This document shows, in pieces, positions 37,502 to 46,528 of a stretch of DNA of 64,000 bases. Each line of letters opens with the position of its first letter. Position 1 is the first letter of the stretch. Origin of the DNA: Microbacterium oleivorans (GTDB taxonomy: Bacteria; Actinomycetota; Actinomycetes; Actinomycetales; Microbacteriaceae); contig NZ_LSTV01000001.1 of NCBI RefSeq assembly GCF_001644225.1, forward strand, positions 496,001 through 560,000, given 5' to 3'. The notes beneath the pieces were generated by a model that saw nothing but the letters and a program-made list of their open reading frames with translations, did no database searches and had not been told where the DNA came from. The position numbers and the translations under genes were made by a program.

Positions 37502-37900
37502 ATGAAGACTCTCGCACGCTGGGTACTCGCCGGCGCCATGGTGTTCGCCGGCCTCAGCCACCTGTTCTGGGCTCGGAAGGAGTTCCAGGCGCAGGTGCCG
37601 GACCTCGTCACCGAGGTGCTGCCGATCGACAAGGACGGTGTCGTCGTCGCCTCCGGCGCCGTCGAGATGATGCTGGGTGCCGCTCTCGTCGCGCTCCCGA
37701 AGGAGCGGCGCCGCGTCGGGGCGATCCTCGCGGCATTCTTCGTCGCGATCTTCCCCGGCAACATCGGCCAGGCCCTGGGGAAGCGCGACGGCTTCCGCCT
37801 CGACAGCGACAAGGCGCGCTGGGCGCGGCTGCTCTTCCAGCCCGTCCTCATCGCCTGGGCGCTGTGGTCGACGCGGGATGAGGGGTCCGCACGCGGCTGA
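37502..37900 (+). CDS. DoxX-like small membrane protein, paralogue 2
   Basis: 132 residues with four membrane segments (ARWVLAGAMVFAGLSHLFWARKEF, then KDGVVVASGAVEMMLGAALVALPKERRRVGAILAAFFVAIFPGN, then LLFQPVLIAWALWSTR). It parallels the protein encoded at 35369-35776 along its whole length. The DKD motif after the first helix and the conserved LDSDxxRxARL are shared. Monocistronic; it ends at a perfect bidirectional terminator. Confidence 0.8.
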   Translation: MKTLARWVLAGAMVFAGLSHLFWARKEFQAQVPDLVTEVLPIDKDGVVVASGAVEMMLGAALVALPKERRRVGAILAAFFVAIFPGNIGQALGKRDGFRLDSDKARWARLLFQPVLIAWALWSTRDEGSARG

Positions 37901-37907
37901 GACGAGA

Positions 37908-37937
37908 GAGGCCCCCGTCCGCGCGGACGGGGGCCTC
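37908..37937. terminator. Bidirectional terminator, perfect 15-bp palindrome
   Basis: GAGGCCCCCGTCCGC is directly followed by its reverse complement. It lies between converging genes (DoxX-like stop at 37900, permease stop at 37955), so it can end transcription from both sides. Confidence 0.9.
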
Positions 37938-37954
37938 CTTCGTACAGGGGAGGG

Positions 37955-39223
37955 TCAGGTGCGGACGCCCCCGGTCCGCAGACGCGACAGCGCGTCGACT
38001 GTGGCGGCGAGGATCAGGACGCCGCCCGTGACCAGCAGGTTGAAGCCGGCATCCATCTGCAGCAGGCCGAGCCCGTTGATGATGATCGCGATGACGAGCG
38101 CGCCGATCGCCGCGTGGATCAGCCGTCCGCGGCCACCGAACAGGCTGACACCGCCGACGACGGCCGCCGCGACACCCGAGAGGACGATGTCGCGTCCGAC
38201 CGCGCCGTCGACCGAGCCGACACGCGTCTGGTTGAACAGCAGCGAGACGACCGACAGGCCCGAGGCGATGACGAAGCACCACCACTTCACCCAGCGGACC
38301 TTGATGCCGGCGCGACGCGCGGCCTCGGCGTTGCCGCCGATCGCGTAGACGTACCGTCCGAACTTGGTGCGGTCGAGCACGAACGTGCCGATGAACAGGA
38401 TCGTGAGGACGACCGGCACGATGATCGGCACCCCCTCGATGGGGATGATCGACTGCGACCGGTTGAGGTTCAGGACGAACACCGCGGCGCCGCCGAGGAT
38501 CAGGAGCACCGCGAGCTTGGCCCACACGAGCGCGATCGGCCGGTTGGGGACGCCCGCCCGGGTCCGGCGGCGCCGGTCCCAGAACGACAGTCCGCCCGAG
38601 ACGAGCACCATGACGCCGAGCATGACCCAGCCGCCCCAGACCGGGAGCCGGCCGTTCTGCAGGGCCAGCAGCTCGGGAGCCTCGATCGGGTAGAGACCGC
38701 CCGCACCGATGATGAGGAGGGCGAGGCCCTGATACCCGAGGAACAGGCCCAGCGTGACGACGAAGGACGGGATGCCGATCCTCGCCACCAGGAAGCCGAT
38801 CAGGGCTCCCGTCGCCAAGCCGATGAGCAGGCCGAGCCCCAGCGCGATCGGCCAGGGGATGTCGAGCTTGACGTTGAGGACGACGAAGGACGCGATGCCC
38901 ACGCCGCCGGTGACACCGGCCGACAGGTCGATCTCGCCGAGCAGCAGCACGAACACGAGCGCCATGCCGAGGACGACCAGGGATGCCGCCTGGCTCATGA
39001 GGTTCGCGAAGTTCACCGGGGTGAAGAAGAACCGGCTGAGGATGCTAAAGAGGATGACGAGGAGGACGAGGCCACCGACGGCGGGGAGCGCGCCCATCTC
39101 GCCGCCGCGCACCCGCTGCAGCCAGGCGCGTACCTGGTCGCCGACGCCGCCCTCGACACCGCTGCCGATGAGATCGCTCACGACGGGGTCGGGTGCCGCC
39201 GCGGTCCGGGTGCTGGTGCTCAT
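37955..39223 (-). CDS. Sugar ABC transporter permease (XylH/FrcC type), system A
   Basis: 422 residues with about 10 membrane helices. CUT2-family signatures are present: VFVLLLGEIDLSAGVTGGV, FGRYVYAIGGNAEAARRAGIKV and AAAVVGGVSLFGGRGRLIHAAIGALVI. It forms the channel for a pentose or hexose with the ATPase encoded just upstream, whose stop it overlaps (ATGA). The loop with WDRRRRTRAGVPNRP is large, as in XylH-like permeases. Confidence 0.92.
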   Translation of the reverse strand: MSTSTRTAAAPDPVVSDLIGSGVEGGVGDQVRAWLQRVRGGEMGALPAVGGLVLLVILFSILSRFFFTPVNFANLMSQAASLVVLGMALVFVLLLGEIDLSAGVTGGVGIASFVVLNVKLDIPWPIALGLGLLIGLATGALIGFLVARIGIPSFVVTLGLFLGYQGLALLIIGAGGLYPIEAPELLALQNGRLPVWGGWVMLGVMVLVSGGLSFWDRRRRTRAGVPNRPIALVWAKLAVLLILGGAAVFVLNLNRSQSIIPIEGVPIIVPVVLTILFIGTFVLDRTKFGRYVYAIGGNAEAARRAGIKVRWVKWWCFVIASGLSVVSLLFNQTRVGSVDGAVGRDIVLSGVAAAVVGGVSLFGGRGRLIHAAIGALVIAIIINGLGLLQMDAGFNLLVTGGVLILAATVDALSRLRTGGVRT

Positions 39224-40008
39224 GCGTCGCCTCCGACGGGGATCGTGGAGGTCCCGACGAGCTGCACGCCCGGGGGGACCTTGGTTCCGGTGATGTAGCC
39301 GACGATGTCGTCGCGGGTGGTCTCGATGGTGGCGACCTGCGCGACCATCTGGCCGAGGTAGAGGACCGCGATGTCGTCGGCGACCGCGAAGACGTCGGCC
39401 AGGTTGTGGCTGATGAGGACCACTGCGACACCCTGGTCGGCGAGGCGGCGGACGAGGTTCAGGACCTGTTCGGTCTGCGCGACGCCGAGGGCGGCGGTGG
39501 GCTCGTCGAGGATGACCACGCGCGCCTTCTTCAGCACGGCGCGCGCGATCGCGACGGTCTGCCGCTGACCGCCGGACAGGCTCGACACCTTCTGCCGCAC
39601 GCTCTTGACGGTGCGCACCGAGAGGGAGCGGAGGGTGTCGGAGGCCTCCTTCTCCATGCGGCCCTCGTCGAACGTCCCGCCGATGACCTCCTCGCGGCCG
39701 AGGAACATGTTCTGGACGATGTCGAGGTTGTCGCAGAGCGCGAGGTCCTGGTAGACGACCTCGATGCCCAGCGCACCGGCTTCGCGCGGGGTCCGGAGCG
39801 ACTGCTCCTGACCGTCGACGAGGATCTCGCCAGTGTCGTAGGGCTGCACACCGGCGAGGCCCTTGATGAGGGTGGATTTGCCGGCGCCGTTGTCGCCGAC
39901 GAGGGCGGTGACCATGCCCGGTCGGACCGTGAGGTCGACGCCCTTGAGGACGCTGACCGGGCCGAAGGACTTCGTCACGCGCCGGAGTTCGATGATGGGT
40001 TCGCTCAT
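39220..40008 (-). CDS. Sugar ABC transporter ATPase, single-domain (FrcA-like), system A
   Basis: 262 residues with one nucleotide-binding domain: Walker A GDNGAGKST, signature LSGGQRQ, Walker [12 protein letters not shown], switch histidine in LISHN. Most CUT2 sugar ATPases (RbsA, XylG, GguA) have two tandem domains; this one has a single domain like FrcA, so it must act as a homodimer. It is separated from the binding-protein gene by 84 bp containing a strong hairpin. Confidence 0.92.
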   Translation of the reverse strand: MSEPIIELRRVTKSFGPVSVLKGVDLTVRPGMVTALVGDNGAGKSTLIKGLAGVQPYDTGEILVDGQEQSLRTPREAGALGIEVVYQDLALCDNLDIVQNMFLGREEVIGGTFDEGRMEKEASDTLRSLSVRTVKSVRQKVSSLSGGQRQTVAIARAVLKKARVVILDEPTAALGVAQTEQVLNLVRRLADQGVAVVLISHNLADVFAVADDIAVLYLGQMVAQVATIETTRDDIVGYITGTKVPPGVQLVGTSTIPVGGDA

Positions 40009-40047
40009 GCGGGTTCTCCTGAGAGGTCGGGGTGTCGCGCAGACAGG

Positions 40048-40086
40048 GAGGGTGGGGATGCCGCGGGTCGCGGCATCCCCACCCTC
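40048..40086 (-). other. Intercistronic hairpin between binding-protein and ATPase genes, system A
   Basis: A perfect 18-bp stem (40048-40065 with 40069-40086) around a GGT/ACC triloop, 6 bp after the binding-protein stop. In such operons a hairpin here stabilises the upstream mRNA or partly terminates, giving more binding protein than ATPase. Confidence 0.85.
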
Positions 40087-40092
40087 GTCAGA

Positions 40093-41181
40093 TCACTCGA
40101 CGCCGAACTCGGCGCACTTGTCGGCGAGGCTGACGCCGGCGATCTCGCCCGAGCAGACGTCCGAGGCCGAGGCGTCACCGGCGGCGACGACGTCCTTGAC
40201 CTTGTCGGGCCCGACGAGCTGCGGGGTCACCGCGATGTAGGGCGTGCCGTCCTCGAGCTTCTGGTCGGCCGACGGCGTCGACCCCTTCAGCAGGTCGGTC
40301 GCGACCTTGATCGCCGCCTCGGCCTCATCCTTGACCGGCTTGTAGACCGTCGCGGTCTGCCATCCGGTGAGGATGTTGCGCAGGCCCTCGACGTTGGCGT
40401 CCTGGCCCGAGACGGCGACACCCGTGAGGTCGCGGTCCTGGAGCACCTTGATGACGCCGTCGGCGTTGGTGTCGTTGGCGGCCCAGACGCCGTCGACCTT
40501 GCCGCCGTTGGCGGTGAGCGCCTGCTCGAAGTTGGTCTGCGACTTGGCGCCGTCCCAGACGCCCGGAGGCTCGGCGGTCGGCTTGATGCCCGCCGCCTCC
40601 ATGACCTCGACGGCACCCTTCTTGAACATGGCCGCGTTGCCGTCGGTGGGGTCGCCGCCCATGTAGTAGACGACGGCCGTCTTCGGGTCCTTGCCGGCCG
40701 CCTTCAGACCGTCGAGGACGGTCTGGCCCTCGAGTCGGCCGACCTCGACGTTGTCGAACGACACGTAGTAGTCGGCGCCCTGGAACGGGCGGTCGTAGGC
40801 GATGACGGGGATGCCCTGGGACTTCGCCTTGGTGGCGACACCCACGGCGGCGCCGTTGTAGTCGACGAGCATCATGACACCGCAGCCCTGGGTGAGCTGC
40901 TGGTCGCCGATCGTGGCGTACTTCGAGGTGTCGCCCTGCGCGTTCTGGATGTCGACGTCGAAGCCGGCGGCCTTGAGCCCCTCATCCAGGTACTTGCGGT
41001 CGAAGTTCTCCCAGCGGGGCGAGGACGCCGCGTCGGGGAGGATGACGCACGCACGGCCGGCTTCGGCCGGTTCGGCGCCGCCGCTCGAGCCCGCGGGTGC
41101 CGGGGTGCTCGCGGACGAACAGCCGGCGAGCAGGAGTGCAGCGGCCCCCAGGACTGCTGCGACGGACAGGGACTTCTTCAT
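40093..41181 (-). CDS. Sugar-binding lipoprotein (XylF/FrcB type), system A
   Basis: 362 residues. Lipoprotein signal peptide MKKSLSVAAVLGAAALLLAGC. The mature part is a periplasmic-binding fold with [36 protein letters not shown] and GVWAANDTNADGVI. The C-terminus has two cysteines (DVCSG and DKCAEFG) that could form a disulfide. The ATG at 41181 follows a GAAAGGCG leader, with a TTGACT-17-CAAGAT promoter further up. It captures a xylose- or fructose-like sugar; the ligand is not determinable. Confidence 0.92.
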   Translation of the reverse strand: MKKSLSVAAVLGAAALLLAGCSSASTPAPAGSSGGAEPAEAGRACVILPDAASSPRWENFDRKYLDEGLKAAGFDVDIQNAQGDTSKYATIGDQQLTQGCGVMMLVDYNGAAVGVATKAKSQGIPVIAYDRPFQGADYYVSFDNVEVGRLEGQTVLDGLKAAGKDPKTAVVYYMGGDPTDGNAAMFKKGAVEVMEAAGIKPTAEPPGVWDGAKSQTNFEQALTANGGKVDGVWAANDTNADGVIKVLQDRDLTGVAVSGQDANVEGLRNILTGWQTATVYKPVKDEAEAAIKVATDLLKGSTPSADQKLEDGTPYIAVTPQLVGPDKVKDVVAAGDASASDVCSGEIAGVSLADKCAEFGVE

Positions 41182-41234
41182 CGTTCGCCTTTCGACAGTG
41201 AAATCAAACGAGCGCGGCATCGCGCTTGACGATG

Positions 41235-41263
41235 ATCTTGATGCGTTCACGAAATGAAGTCAA
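41235..41263 (-). promoter_or_regulatory. Promoter of sugar system A
   Basis: On the minus strand, TTGACT (41258-41263) and CAAGAT (41235-41240) are separated by exactly 17 bp, a good primary-sigma match. It lies about 54 bp upstream of the binding-protein ATG and overlaps the inverted repeats at 41235-41272. Confidence 0.7.
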
Positions 41264-41272
41264 GATGTGAAC
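41235..41272. promoter_or_regulatory. Overlapping inverted repeats, candidate ROK/sugar operator
   Basis: ATCTTGA (41235-41241) is exactly mirrored by TCAAGAT (41260-41266). Offset from it, GTTCAC (41245-41250) is mirrored by GTGAAC (41267-41272). Both pairs cover the -35/-10 of system A. The ROK regulator encoded at the head of system B is the nearest candidate repressor. Confidence 0.55.
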
Positions 41273-41345
41273 ATAACGCTTTCGTCACCGCCGACGACCC
41301 GATGGGCGGCGGCCCGACCGCGCCCCGCGGCGCGCGTGCGACGCG

Positions 41346-42533
41346 CTATCCGGCGCCCGATCCGAGCCGCGACCGACGGGTCACAGCGTCGAGGGCGACC
41401 GCGAAGACCAGCACCGCCCCGGTGACCATGAACTGCACGGCAGAGCTCAGGTTCACCAGCGTCAGCCCCGACGAGATCGCCTGGATGACGACGACGCCGA
41501 GCAGCGCGGCGAAGGCCGAGCCGCGGCCGCCGAAGAGGGACGCGCCGCCGATGATGGCGGCGGCGATCGCGTTGAGGTTCGTGTCTGCCGCGCCGGTGCT
41601 CTGGTTCGCGGCGGCGAGCCGCGCGGCCGCGAGCACCCCGCCGGTCGCCGCGAGGGCCGAGCAGAGCACGAACACCGAGACGACGACGCGGTCGACGCGG
41701 ATGCCGGCGCGTCGGGCGGCCTCGATCGATCCGCCCACGGCGAAGACCGACCGCCCCCACCGGGTGCGGGTGAGGGCGAGGTGGGCGGCCACGACCAAGA
41801 CGACGAACACCACGAACATGACGCCGACGCCGCGCGAGAGTCCCAGATACCAGCACGCGCCGACGAGACCGATCAGCAGCAGCGCTCCGCGCACGACGAT
41901 CGTGAGCGTCCGCTCGCTCTCGAGCTCCGCCGCGGCGCGGCGTCGCGCGCGACGCAGCAGGGTCGCCGTGTAGGCGAGCGCGGTCCCCACGGCGAGGAGG
42001 TACGCCAGCCAGTGCGGCAGGTACATCTGCTGGGCGAACTGCACGATCCACGAATCGAACGGGAGGTTGATGGACCCCGCGTCGCCCAGCACCCAGAGCT
42101 GGACGCCGAGGAGACCGAGCAGGCCCGCGAGCGTGACGACGAAGCTCGGCAGGCCGAGCTTCGTGCGGAGCACCCCGTAGCAGACCCCCACGACGCACCC
42201 CGCCGCGATCGCCGCACCGATCGCGAGGGGGAGGGGCCACTGCAGCTGGACCGCGCCCACGGCGAGGATCGCGGCGGCCACACCCGACATCGAACCCACC
42301 GACAGGTCGATCTCGCCGATGAGGAGCACGAGGACGATGCCCAGCGAGATCGTGCCGATCGCCGCACACTGCATCAGCAGGTCGCTGAGATGCCGGCTCG
42401 TGAGGAAGACCGGGTTCAGCGTCTGGAACACGACCGCGATGACGACGAGGGCGACGACCACCGGCATCCGCCCCACGTCGCCCGACCGCACCCGGGCGAG
42501 CGTCAGGGCGACCACCCCCGCGTCGCGGTTCAC
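41346..42533 (-). CDS. Sugar ABC transporter permease (XylH/FrcC type), system B
   Basis: 395 residues with about 10 membrane helices. CUT2 signatures are VLVLLIGEIDLSVGSMSGV, WGRSVFAVGGSIEAARRAGIRV and AAAIIGGASLFGGRGSAFAALLGVVVIQ. It is a paralogue of the system A permease, with the same large arginine-rich loop before helix 6. The GTG start at 42533 overlaps the ATPase stop (GTGA). It is the last gene of the ROK-headed operon. Confidence 0.92.
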   Translation of the reverse strand: MNRDAGVVALTLARVRSGDVGRMPVVVALVVIAVVFQTLNPVFLTSRHLSDLLMQCAAIGTISLGIVLVLLIGEIDLSVGSMSGVAAAILAVGAVQLQWPLPLAIGAAIAAGCVVGVCYGVLRTKLGLPSFVVTLAGLLGLLGVQLWVLGDAGSINLPFDSWIVQFAQQMYLPHWLAYLLAVGTALAYTATLLRRARRRAAAELESERTLTIVVRGALLLIGLVGACWYLGLSRGVGVMFVVFVVLVVAAHLALTRTRWGRSVFAVGGSIEAARRAGIRVDRVVVSVFVLCSALAATGGVLAAARLAAANQSTGAADTNLNAIAAAIIGGASLFGGRGSAFAALLGVVVIQAISSGLTLVNLSSAVQFMVTGAVLVFAVALDAVTRRSRLGSGAG

Positions 42534-43369
42534 CGGTCGCCGTCCGTCCGGCGCCGGGCCCCGGAGAGCGGGATCACGGGAGCGCGGGGCTCGTCGGGGA
42601 GCGGCGCGGGCCTCGCGACGTCGAGGGCGCCCGTGATCGCGGCGATGAGGACCTCGCTCGTGGCCTCCTCGGCGTCGAACTCGCCGTTGTTGCGCCCGAG
42701 GCGCAGCACGACGATGCGGTCGGCGACGGCGAGCACGTCGGTCAGGTTGTGGCTGATGAGCACCACGCCGTGACCACGGTCGCGCAGGCGCTCGATCAGG
42801 TTCAGCACCTCCGCGGTCTGGGCGACACCCAGGGCCGCGGTCGGTTCGTCGAGGATGACGATGCGCGGCTCGCCGATGAGCGACCGGGCGATCGCGACCG
42901 TCTGCCGTTGGCCCCCCGACAGGGTGGAGACGGGGACCCGCACGGAGGGGATCTTCGCGGCGAGCTCGCGCAGCAGCATCCAGGTCCGCTCCTCCATGCC
43001 GACCTCGTCGAGGCGACCGCGTTCGAGGAGCTCACGACCGAGCCACAGGTTCGCGACGACGTCGAGGTTCTCGCAGAGGGCGAGGTCCTGGAACACCGTC
43101 GCGATCCCGAGGTCCTGCGCGTCGGCGGGGGTGGAGAGCTGCACGACGTCGCCGTCGAGCTCGATCGTGCCCGCGTCGGCGGGGTGCACACCGGCGAGGA
43201 CCTTCACGAGCGTCGACTTGCCGGCGCCGTTGTCGCCGACGAGGGCGACCACCTCGCCCTCGCGGACGCGGAAGTCGACCCCGTTGAGCGCGCGCACGGC
43301 GCCGAAGCGCTTGTCGATGCCGCGCATCGTGAGGACGTGGTCGCCGGTGCGACGGGAGGAGACGCTCAC
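42530..43369 (-). CDS. Sugar ABC transporter ATPase, single-domain (FrcA-like), system B
   Basis: 279 residues with one nucleotide-binding domain: Walker A GDNGAGKST, signature LSGGQRQ, Walker [12 protein letters not shown], switch LISHN. The segment VFQDLALCENLDVVANLWLGRE is nearly the same as in the system A ATPase (VYQDLALCDNLDIVQNMFLGRE), showing recent common origin. The best start is GTG 43369, 10 bp after the binding-protein stop; the ribosome-binding site is weak, suggesting coupling. Confidence 0.92.
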   Translation of the reverse strand: MSVSSRRTGDHVLTMRGIDKRFGAVRALNGVDFRVREGEVVALVGDNGAGKSTLVKVLAGVHPADAGTIELDGDVVQLSTPADAQDLGIATVFQDLALCENLDVVANLWLGRELLERGRLDEVGMEERTWMLLRELAAKIPSVRVPVSTLSGGQRQTVAIARSLIGEPRIVILDEPTAALGVAQTAEVLNLIERLRDRGHGVVLISHNLTDVLAVADRIVVLRLGRNNGEFDAEEATSEVLIAAITGALDVARPAPLPDEPRAPVIPLSGARRRTDGDR

Positions 43370-43379
43370 GCGGGTGCTT

Positions 43380-44432
43380 TCATTCCAGCCCCGCCGCAGC
43401 GCAGGCCTCGGAATAGGCGGGGGTGCAGATGTCCTGCACGGTCCAGAACCCGTCGGCGACGACGGTGTCGGCGATGTCGTCGACGGTGACGGCGACCGGG
43501 GTGAGGAGGGTCGCGGGGATGCCGTCGACGGTCGTGTCGCCCGCCGGGCGCTCACCGCTCGCGAGCTGCAGCGCGACGTCGGCGGCGATCGTCGCCTGGG
43601 TCCGCAGGGCTTTGTAGACGGTCATGTACTGGTCGCCCGAGACGATGCGCTGGAGCGCCGTGAGCTCGGCGTCCTGACCGGTCACCAGCGGGACGGGCGA
43701 GACGTCGGCCGCGCGGAGGGCCGCGATCGCGCCGCTCGCGGTGCCGTCGTTGGCGGCGTACACCGCGACGATCTCGTCGCCGTACTGGGCGATCTGCCCC
43801 GCCACCCAGGCCTGCGCCTTGTCGGGACTCCAGTCGGGAGTGTCGTATTCGGCGAGGATCCGGAGCCCCGCGTCGGCGATGACCCGGCGCGCGCCCTCGC
43901 GGAACTGCGCGGCGTTGCTGTCGGTCGGTGAGCCGTGGACCATGAGGATGCCGCCGTCGGTGCGACCCTCGCCCTCGAGGCCCGCCACGAGGGCGTCGGC
44001 CTGCAGCTCGCCGACGCGCTCGTTGTCGAAGGAGACGTAGTACGCCGGCTTCCCGCCGCCGACGATCATCCGGTCGTAGGAGACGACCGGCACGCCCTCG
44101 GCGGTCGCCGCCGCGAGGATCGACGCCGCCGCGCGACCGTCGACCGGGTCGAGGACGAGGACGGCGGCACCCGCCGCCAGCGCGGACTCCGCCTGCTGCT
44201 GCTGCCGCGCGGCATCCTGATCCGCGTTCGTGTACAGCACCTGCGCGTCGCCCGATTCGGCGATGCGCTCCTCGAACACCGGTCGGTCGAACGTCTCGTA
44301 GCGGGCGGTCTTCTTGTCGGGGAGGAGCAGGGCGATCGTGGTGCGGCCGGACGCGGTGTCGGGGAGCGCGCATCCCGAGAGTGCGGCGGCCGTGGCCCCC
44401 ACGACGACGAGGGCGGCGAGCAGCCGTCTCAT
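43380..44432 (-). CDS. Sugar-binding lipoprotein (XylF type), system B
   Basis: 350 residues. Lipoprotein signal MRRLLAALVVVGATAAALSGC. Periplasmic-binding fold with IALLLPDKKTARYETFDRPVFEERI, VPVVSYDRMI, YYVSFDNERVGELQ, GSPTDSNAAQFREGA and VYAANDGTASGAI, closest to the XylF/ChvE type. The C-terminus has a cysteine pair (DICTPAYSEAC), as in system A. The ATG at 44432 overlaps the ROK stop (ATGA), so its expression is tied to its presumed regulator. Confidence 0.92.
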   Translation of the reverse strand: MRRLLAALVVVGATAAALSGCALPDTASGRTTIALLLPDKKTARYETFDRPVFEERIAESGDAQVLYTNADQDAARQQQQAESALAAGAAVLVLDPVDGRAAASILAAATAEGVPVVSYDRMIVGGGKPAYYVSFDNERVGELQADALVAGLEGEGRTDGGILMVHGSPTDSNAAQFREGARRVIADAGLRILAEYDTPDWSPDKAQAWVAGQIAQYGDEIVAVYAANDGTASGAIAALRAADVSPVPLVTGQDAELTALQRIVSGDQYMTVYKALRTQATIAADVALQLASGERPAGDTTVDGIPATLLTPVAVTVDDIADTVVADGFWTVQDICTPAYSEACAAAGLE

Positions 44433-45610
44433 GCGGGGAACGCGACCAGTTCGGCGTCGACGGCGACGTGATCGAGCGCGAGCGCGATGGCCCCGCGGGT
44501 CTCGGCCCATTCCGCGAAGTCGGAGGCCACAATCTCGGGCACTCCGCCGCCGAGGATGGAACGCTCGAGCGAGTGCCGCAGCGGTGCGAGGAGGATTTCT
44601 CCTGCCCGCGCGAGCTCGCCGCCTACGACGATGCGTTCGGGGTCGATGAGGTTGCACAGGCTCGCCGCGGCGATGCCGATGTGACGCCCGGCATCCGCGA
44701 TCGTCCGCTGCGCCGCCGCGACGCCGTCGCCCGCCGCCGTCACGAGGTCGCGGAGACGATGGATGCCGTCGGTCTCGCTGAAGCCCGCGAGCAGCGCCGG
44801 GCCGGCCGCCACGGTCTCGAGGCAGCCCCGGTTGCCGCAGCGGCAGCGGGCACCGTTCTCGTCGATCGTCATGTGGCCGATCTGGCCGGTGCGGCCGCTC
44901 ACCCCGCGGAAGAGGTCGCCGTCGACGAGCAGTCCCGCGCTGATGGCGTGCCCGACGGTGATGTAGACCGAGGAGGAGGCGCCGCGGGCAGCGCCCTCGC
45001 GTGCCTCGGCGAGCGCGCCGAGGTTGGCCTCGCTGTCGACGTGCACGGGACGGCCGATGCGGGCCGACAGGCTGCGGGCGATGTCGACGCCGTCCCACCC
45101 CGGGAGCAGCCCCGGAGTCGAGATGACGGAGGTGCGCGGATCGACGGGTGCCGGGAGCGCCAGGCCCACGGCCAAGAGGTCGGAGAGGGAGCCGCCGAGG
45201 CCCTCGACCATGTCGCCCAGGAGCAGGCTCAGCCGGTCGAGCTCGGCGTCGTGCCGGTGGTCGGGTGCCAGCGGCAGCGAGGTCTCCGCGACGACCGACC
45301 GCGTGGCATCCGCGATCGCGACGTGCAGCTTGCGGGTCGAGAAGTGCGCACCGGCGACGAGGCCGACTTGGCGGGCGAGCGAGACGAGGGTCGCCCGCCG
45401 CCCGCTCCGCGAGGTGAAGGACGTGTGGAGGACGCCCGTCGCGGTCAGCTCCTTGACGATGTTCGACACCGTCGCGGGGGAGAGGCCGGTCGCGCCCGCG
45501 AGCTCGATCTGCGTCAGGCGCCCATGCCGCTTGAGCGAATCGAGCAGACGTGCACGATTCGCTTCTCGCAGCGAGGACTGCGAGCCGGGCGGTGTTGACC
45601 GGCGAGCCAC
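44429..45610 (-). CDS. ROK family transcriptional repressor
   Basis: 393 residues. The N-terminal winged helix (SLREANRARLLDSLKRHGRLTQIELAGATGLSPATVSNIVKELTATGVL) is followed by the ROK sugar-kinase-like domain with the zinc motif CRCGNRGCLE and GQIGHM. This is the XylR/NagC/Mlc type. It heads the operon with the system B transporter genes and may also control system A. The GTG at 45610 lies 6 nt after TAGGGT with no good Shine-Dalgarno. Confidence 0.9.
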   Translation of the reverse strand: MARRSTPPGSQSSLREANRARLLDSLKRHGRLTQIELAGATGLSPATVSNIVKELTATGVLHTSFTSRSGRRATLVSLARQVGLVAGAHFSTRKLHVAIADATRSVVAETSLPLAPDHRHDAELDRLSLLLGDMVEGLGGSLSDLLAVGLALPAPVDPRTSVISTPGLLPGWDGVDIARSLSARIGRPVHVDSEANLGALAEAREGAARGASSSVYITVGHAISAGLLVDGDLFRGVSGRTGQIGHMTIDENGARCRCGNRGCLETVAAGPALLAGFSETDGIHRLRDLVTAAGDGVAAAQRTIADAGRHIGIAAASLCNLIDPERIVVGGELARAGEILLAPLRHSLERSILGGGVPEIVASDFAEWAETRGAIALALDHVAVDAELVAFPA

Positions 45611-45616
45611 GGGGAC

Positions 45617-45622
45617 ACCCTA
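45617..45622 (-). promoter_or_regulatory. -10 element TAGGGT, leaderless start at 45610
   Basis: TAGGGT on the minus strand lies 6 nt before the ROK GTG. Confidence 0.55.
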
Positions 45623-45654
45623 CCGCGCGGGGCGCACGACCGGCCCCGGGCGGG

Positions 45655-46518
45655 TCAGGCGGCGTCGATGAGGCGCACGCGGACGATGTTGGTGGTCTCG
45701 TCGAGCTCGGCGACCTTCGGGTGGTCCTTGACGAAGTCCGAGAAGGAGCGGTGGCCGAGCGCCTTCTCGCTGAAGGAGGGATCCATGCGCTTCAGCAGGT
45801 TCTTGACGGCCGAGAGATGGACCCACTCCTCGTCGGTGCGCTCGTGCTCTAGCCGCAGCGCGCGGGAGAGGAGCTGTTCGACGGGGTCGACCGTCTTGCG
45901 CCGGCGCCGACCCGCGCTGGGCGCGGCCTCGGGTGCGGGCTCGGGGAGGGCGAGGGTCACACCCGGGAGCGCGTCGTACGCGTCGAATTGGTCGCACGCG
46001 GCGGCGAGCGACTTGGCCGTGGAGCCGGCGACCCCGACGGCGACGACGAAGCGACCGAGGCGCTTGCACCGTTGCGCGAGCGGGACGTAGTCGCTGTCGC
46101 CGGCGACGATGACGACGTGGGTGAGGTCCTCGAGGCGGAACAGGTCCTCGACGGTGTCGACGGCGAGGCGGATGTCGGCACCGTTCTTCGCGTACGCCGC
46201 CGCCGGGAACAACTGCACGAGGTCGACCGCGCGGGCGACGAGCTGCTGCCGGTAGAGGGAGTTCACCGGCGACGACCAGTCCGCGTAGGCCCGGGTGAGC
46301 ACGAGGGTGCCGAACGAGGCGGCGTAGTCCATGATCGCGCCGACGTCGATCATCGCCGCCGCGAGGCGGTCGGCGATCTCCTTCTCGTCGGGATCCGCCG
46401 TGATCCGCTGCCGGTCCCGCGAGTAGCTGTTGCGACCGTGCACCCGGTCGTACCAACTCATGACGATGTTGTCGAAATCGAGGTAGACCGCGACGCGAGG
46501 AGTGGAGGAATCCGGCAT
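45655..46518 (-). CDS. NYN-domain nuclease-like protein with OST-HTH/LOTUS domain
   Basis: 287 residues. The NYN/PIN-like domain (about 1-165) shows the acidic catalytic pattern: AVYLDFDNIV, NGADIRLAVDTVEDLF and VVIVAGDSDYVPLAQRCKRLG. A basic linker (GRRRRKTV) leads to a C-terminal LOTUS-like domain (VHLSAVKNLLKRMDPSFSEKALGHRSFSDFVKDHP, then IVRVRL). LabA-type relatives are probable RNA-processing or degrading enzymes. The ATG at 46518 lies 10 bp after the stop of the upstream gene. Confidence 0.88.
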   Translation of the reverse strand: MPDSSTPRVAVYLDFDNIVMSWYDRVHGRNSYSRDRQRITADPDEKEIADRLAAAMIDVGAIMDYAASFGTLVLTRAYADWSSPVNSLYRQQLVARAVDLVQLFPAAAYAKNGADIRLAVDTVEDLFRLEDLTHVVIVAGDSDYVPLAQRCKRLGRFVVAVGVAGSTAKSLAAACDQFDAYDALPGVTLALPEPAPEAAPSAGRRRRKTVDPVEQLLSRALRLEHERTDEEWVHLSAVKNLLKRMDPSFSEKALGHRSFSDFVKDHPKVAELDETTNIVRVRLIDAA

Positions 46519-46528
46519 CCCCCCAGTC

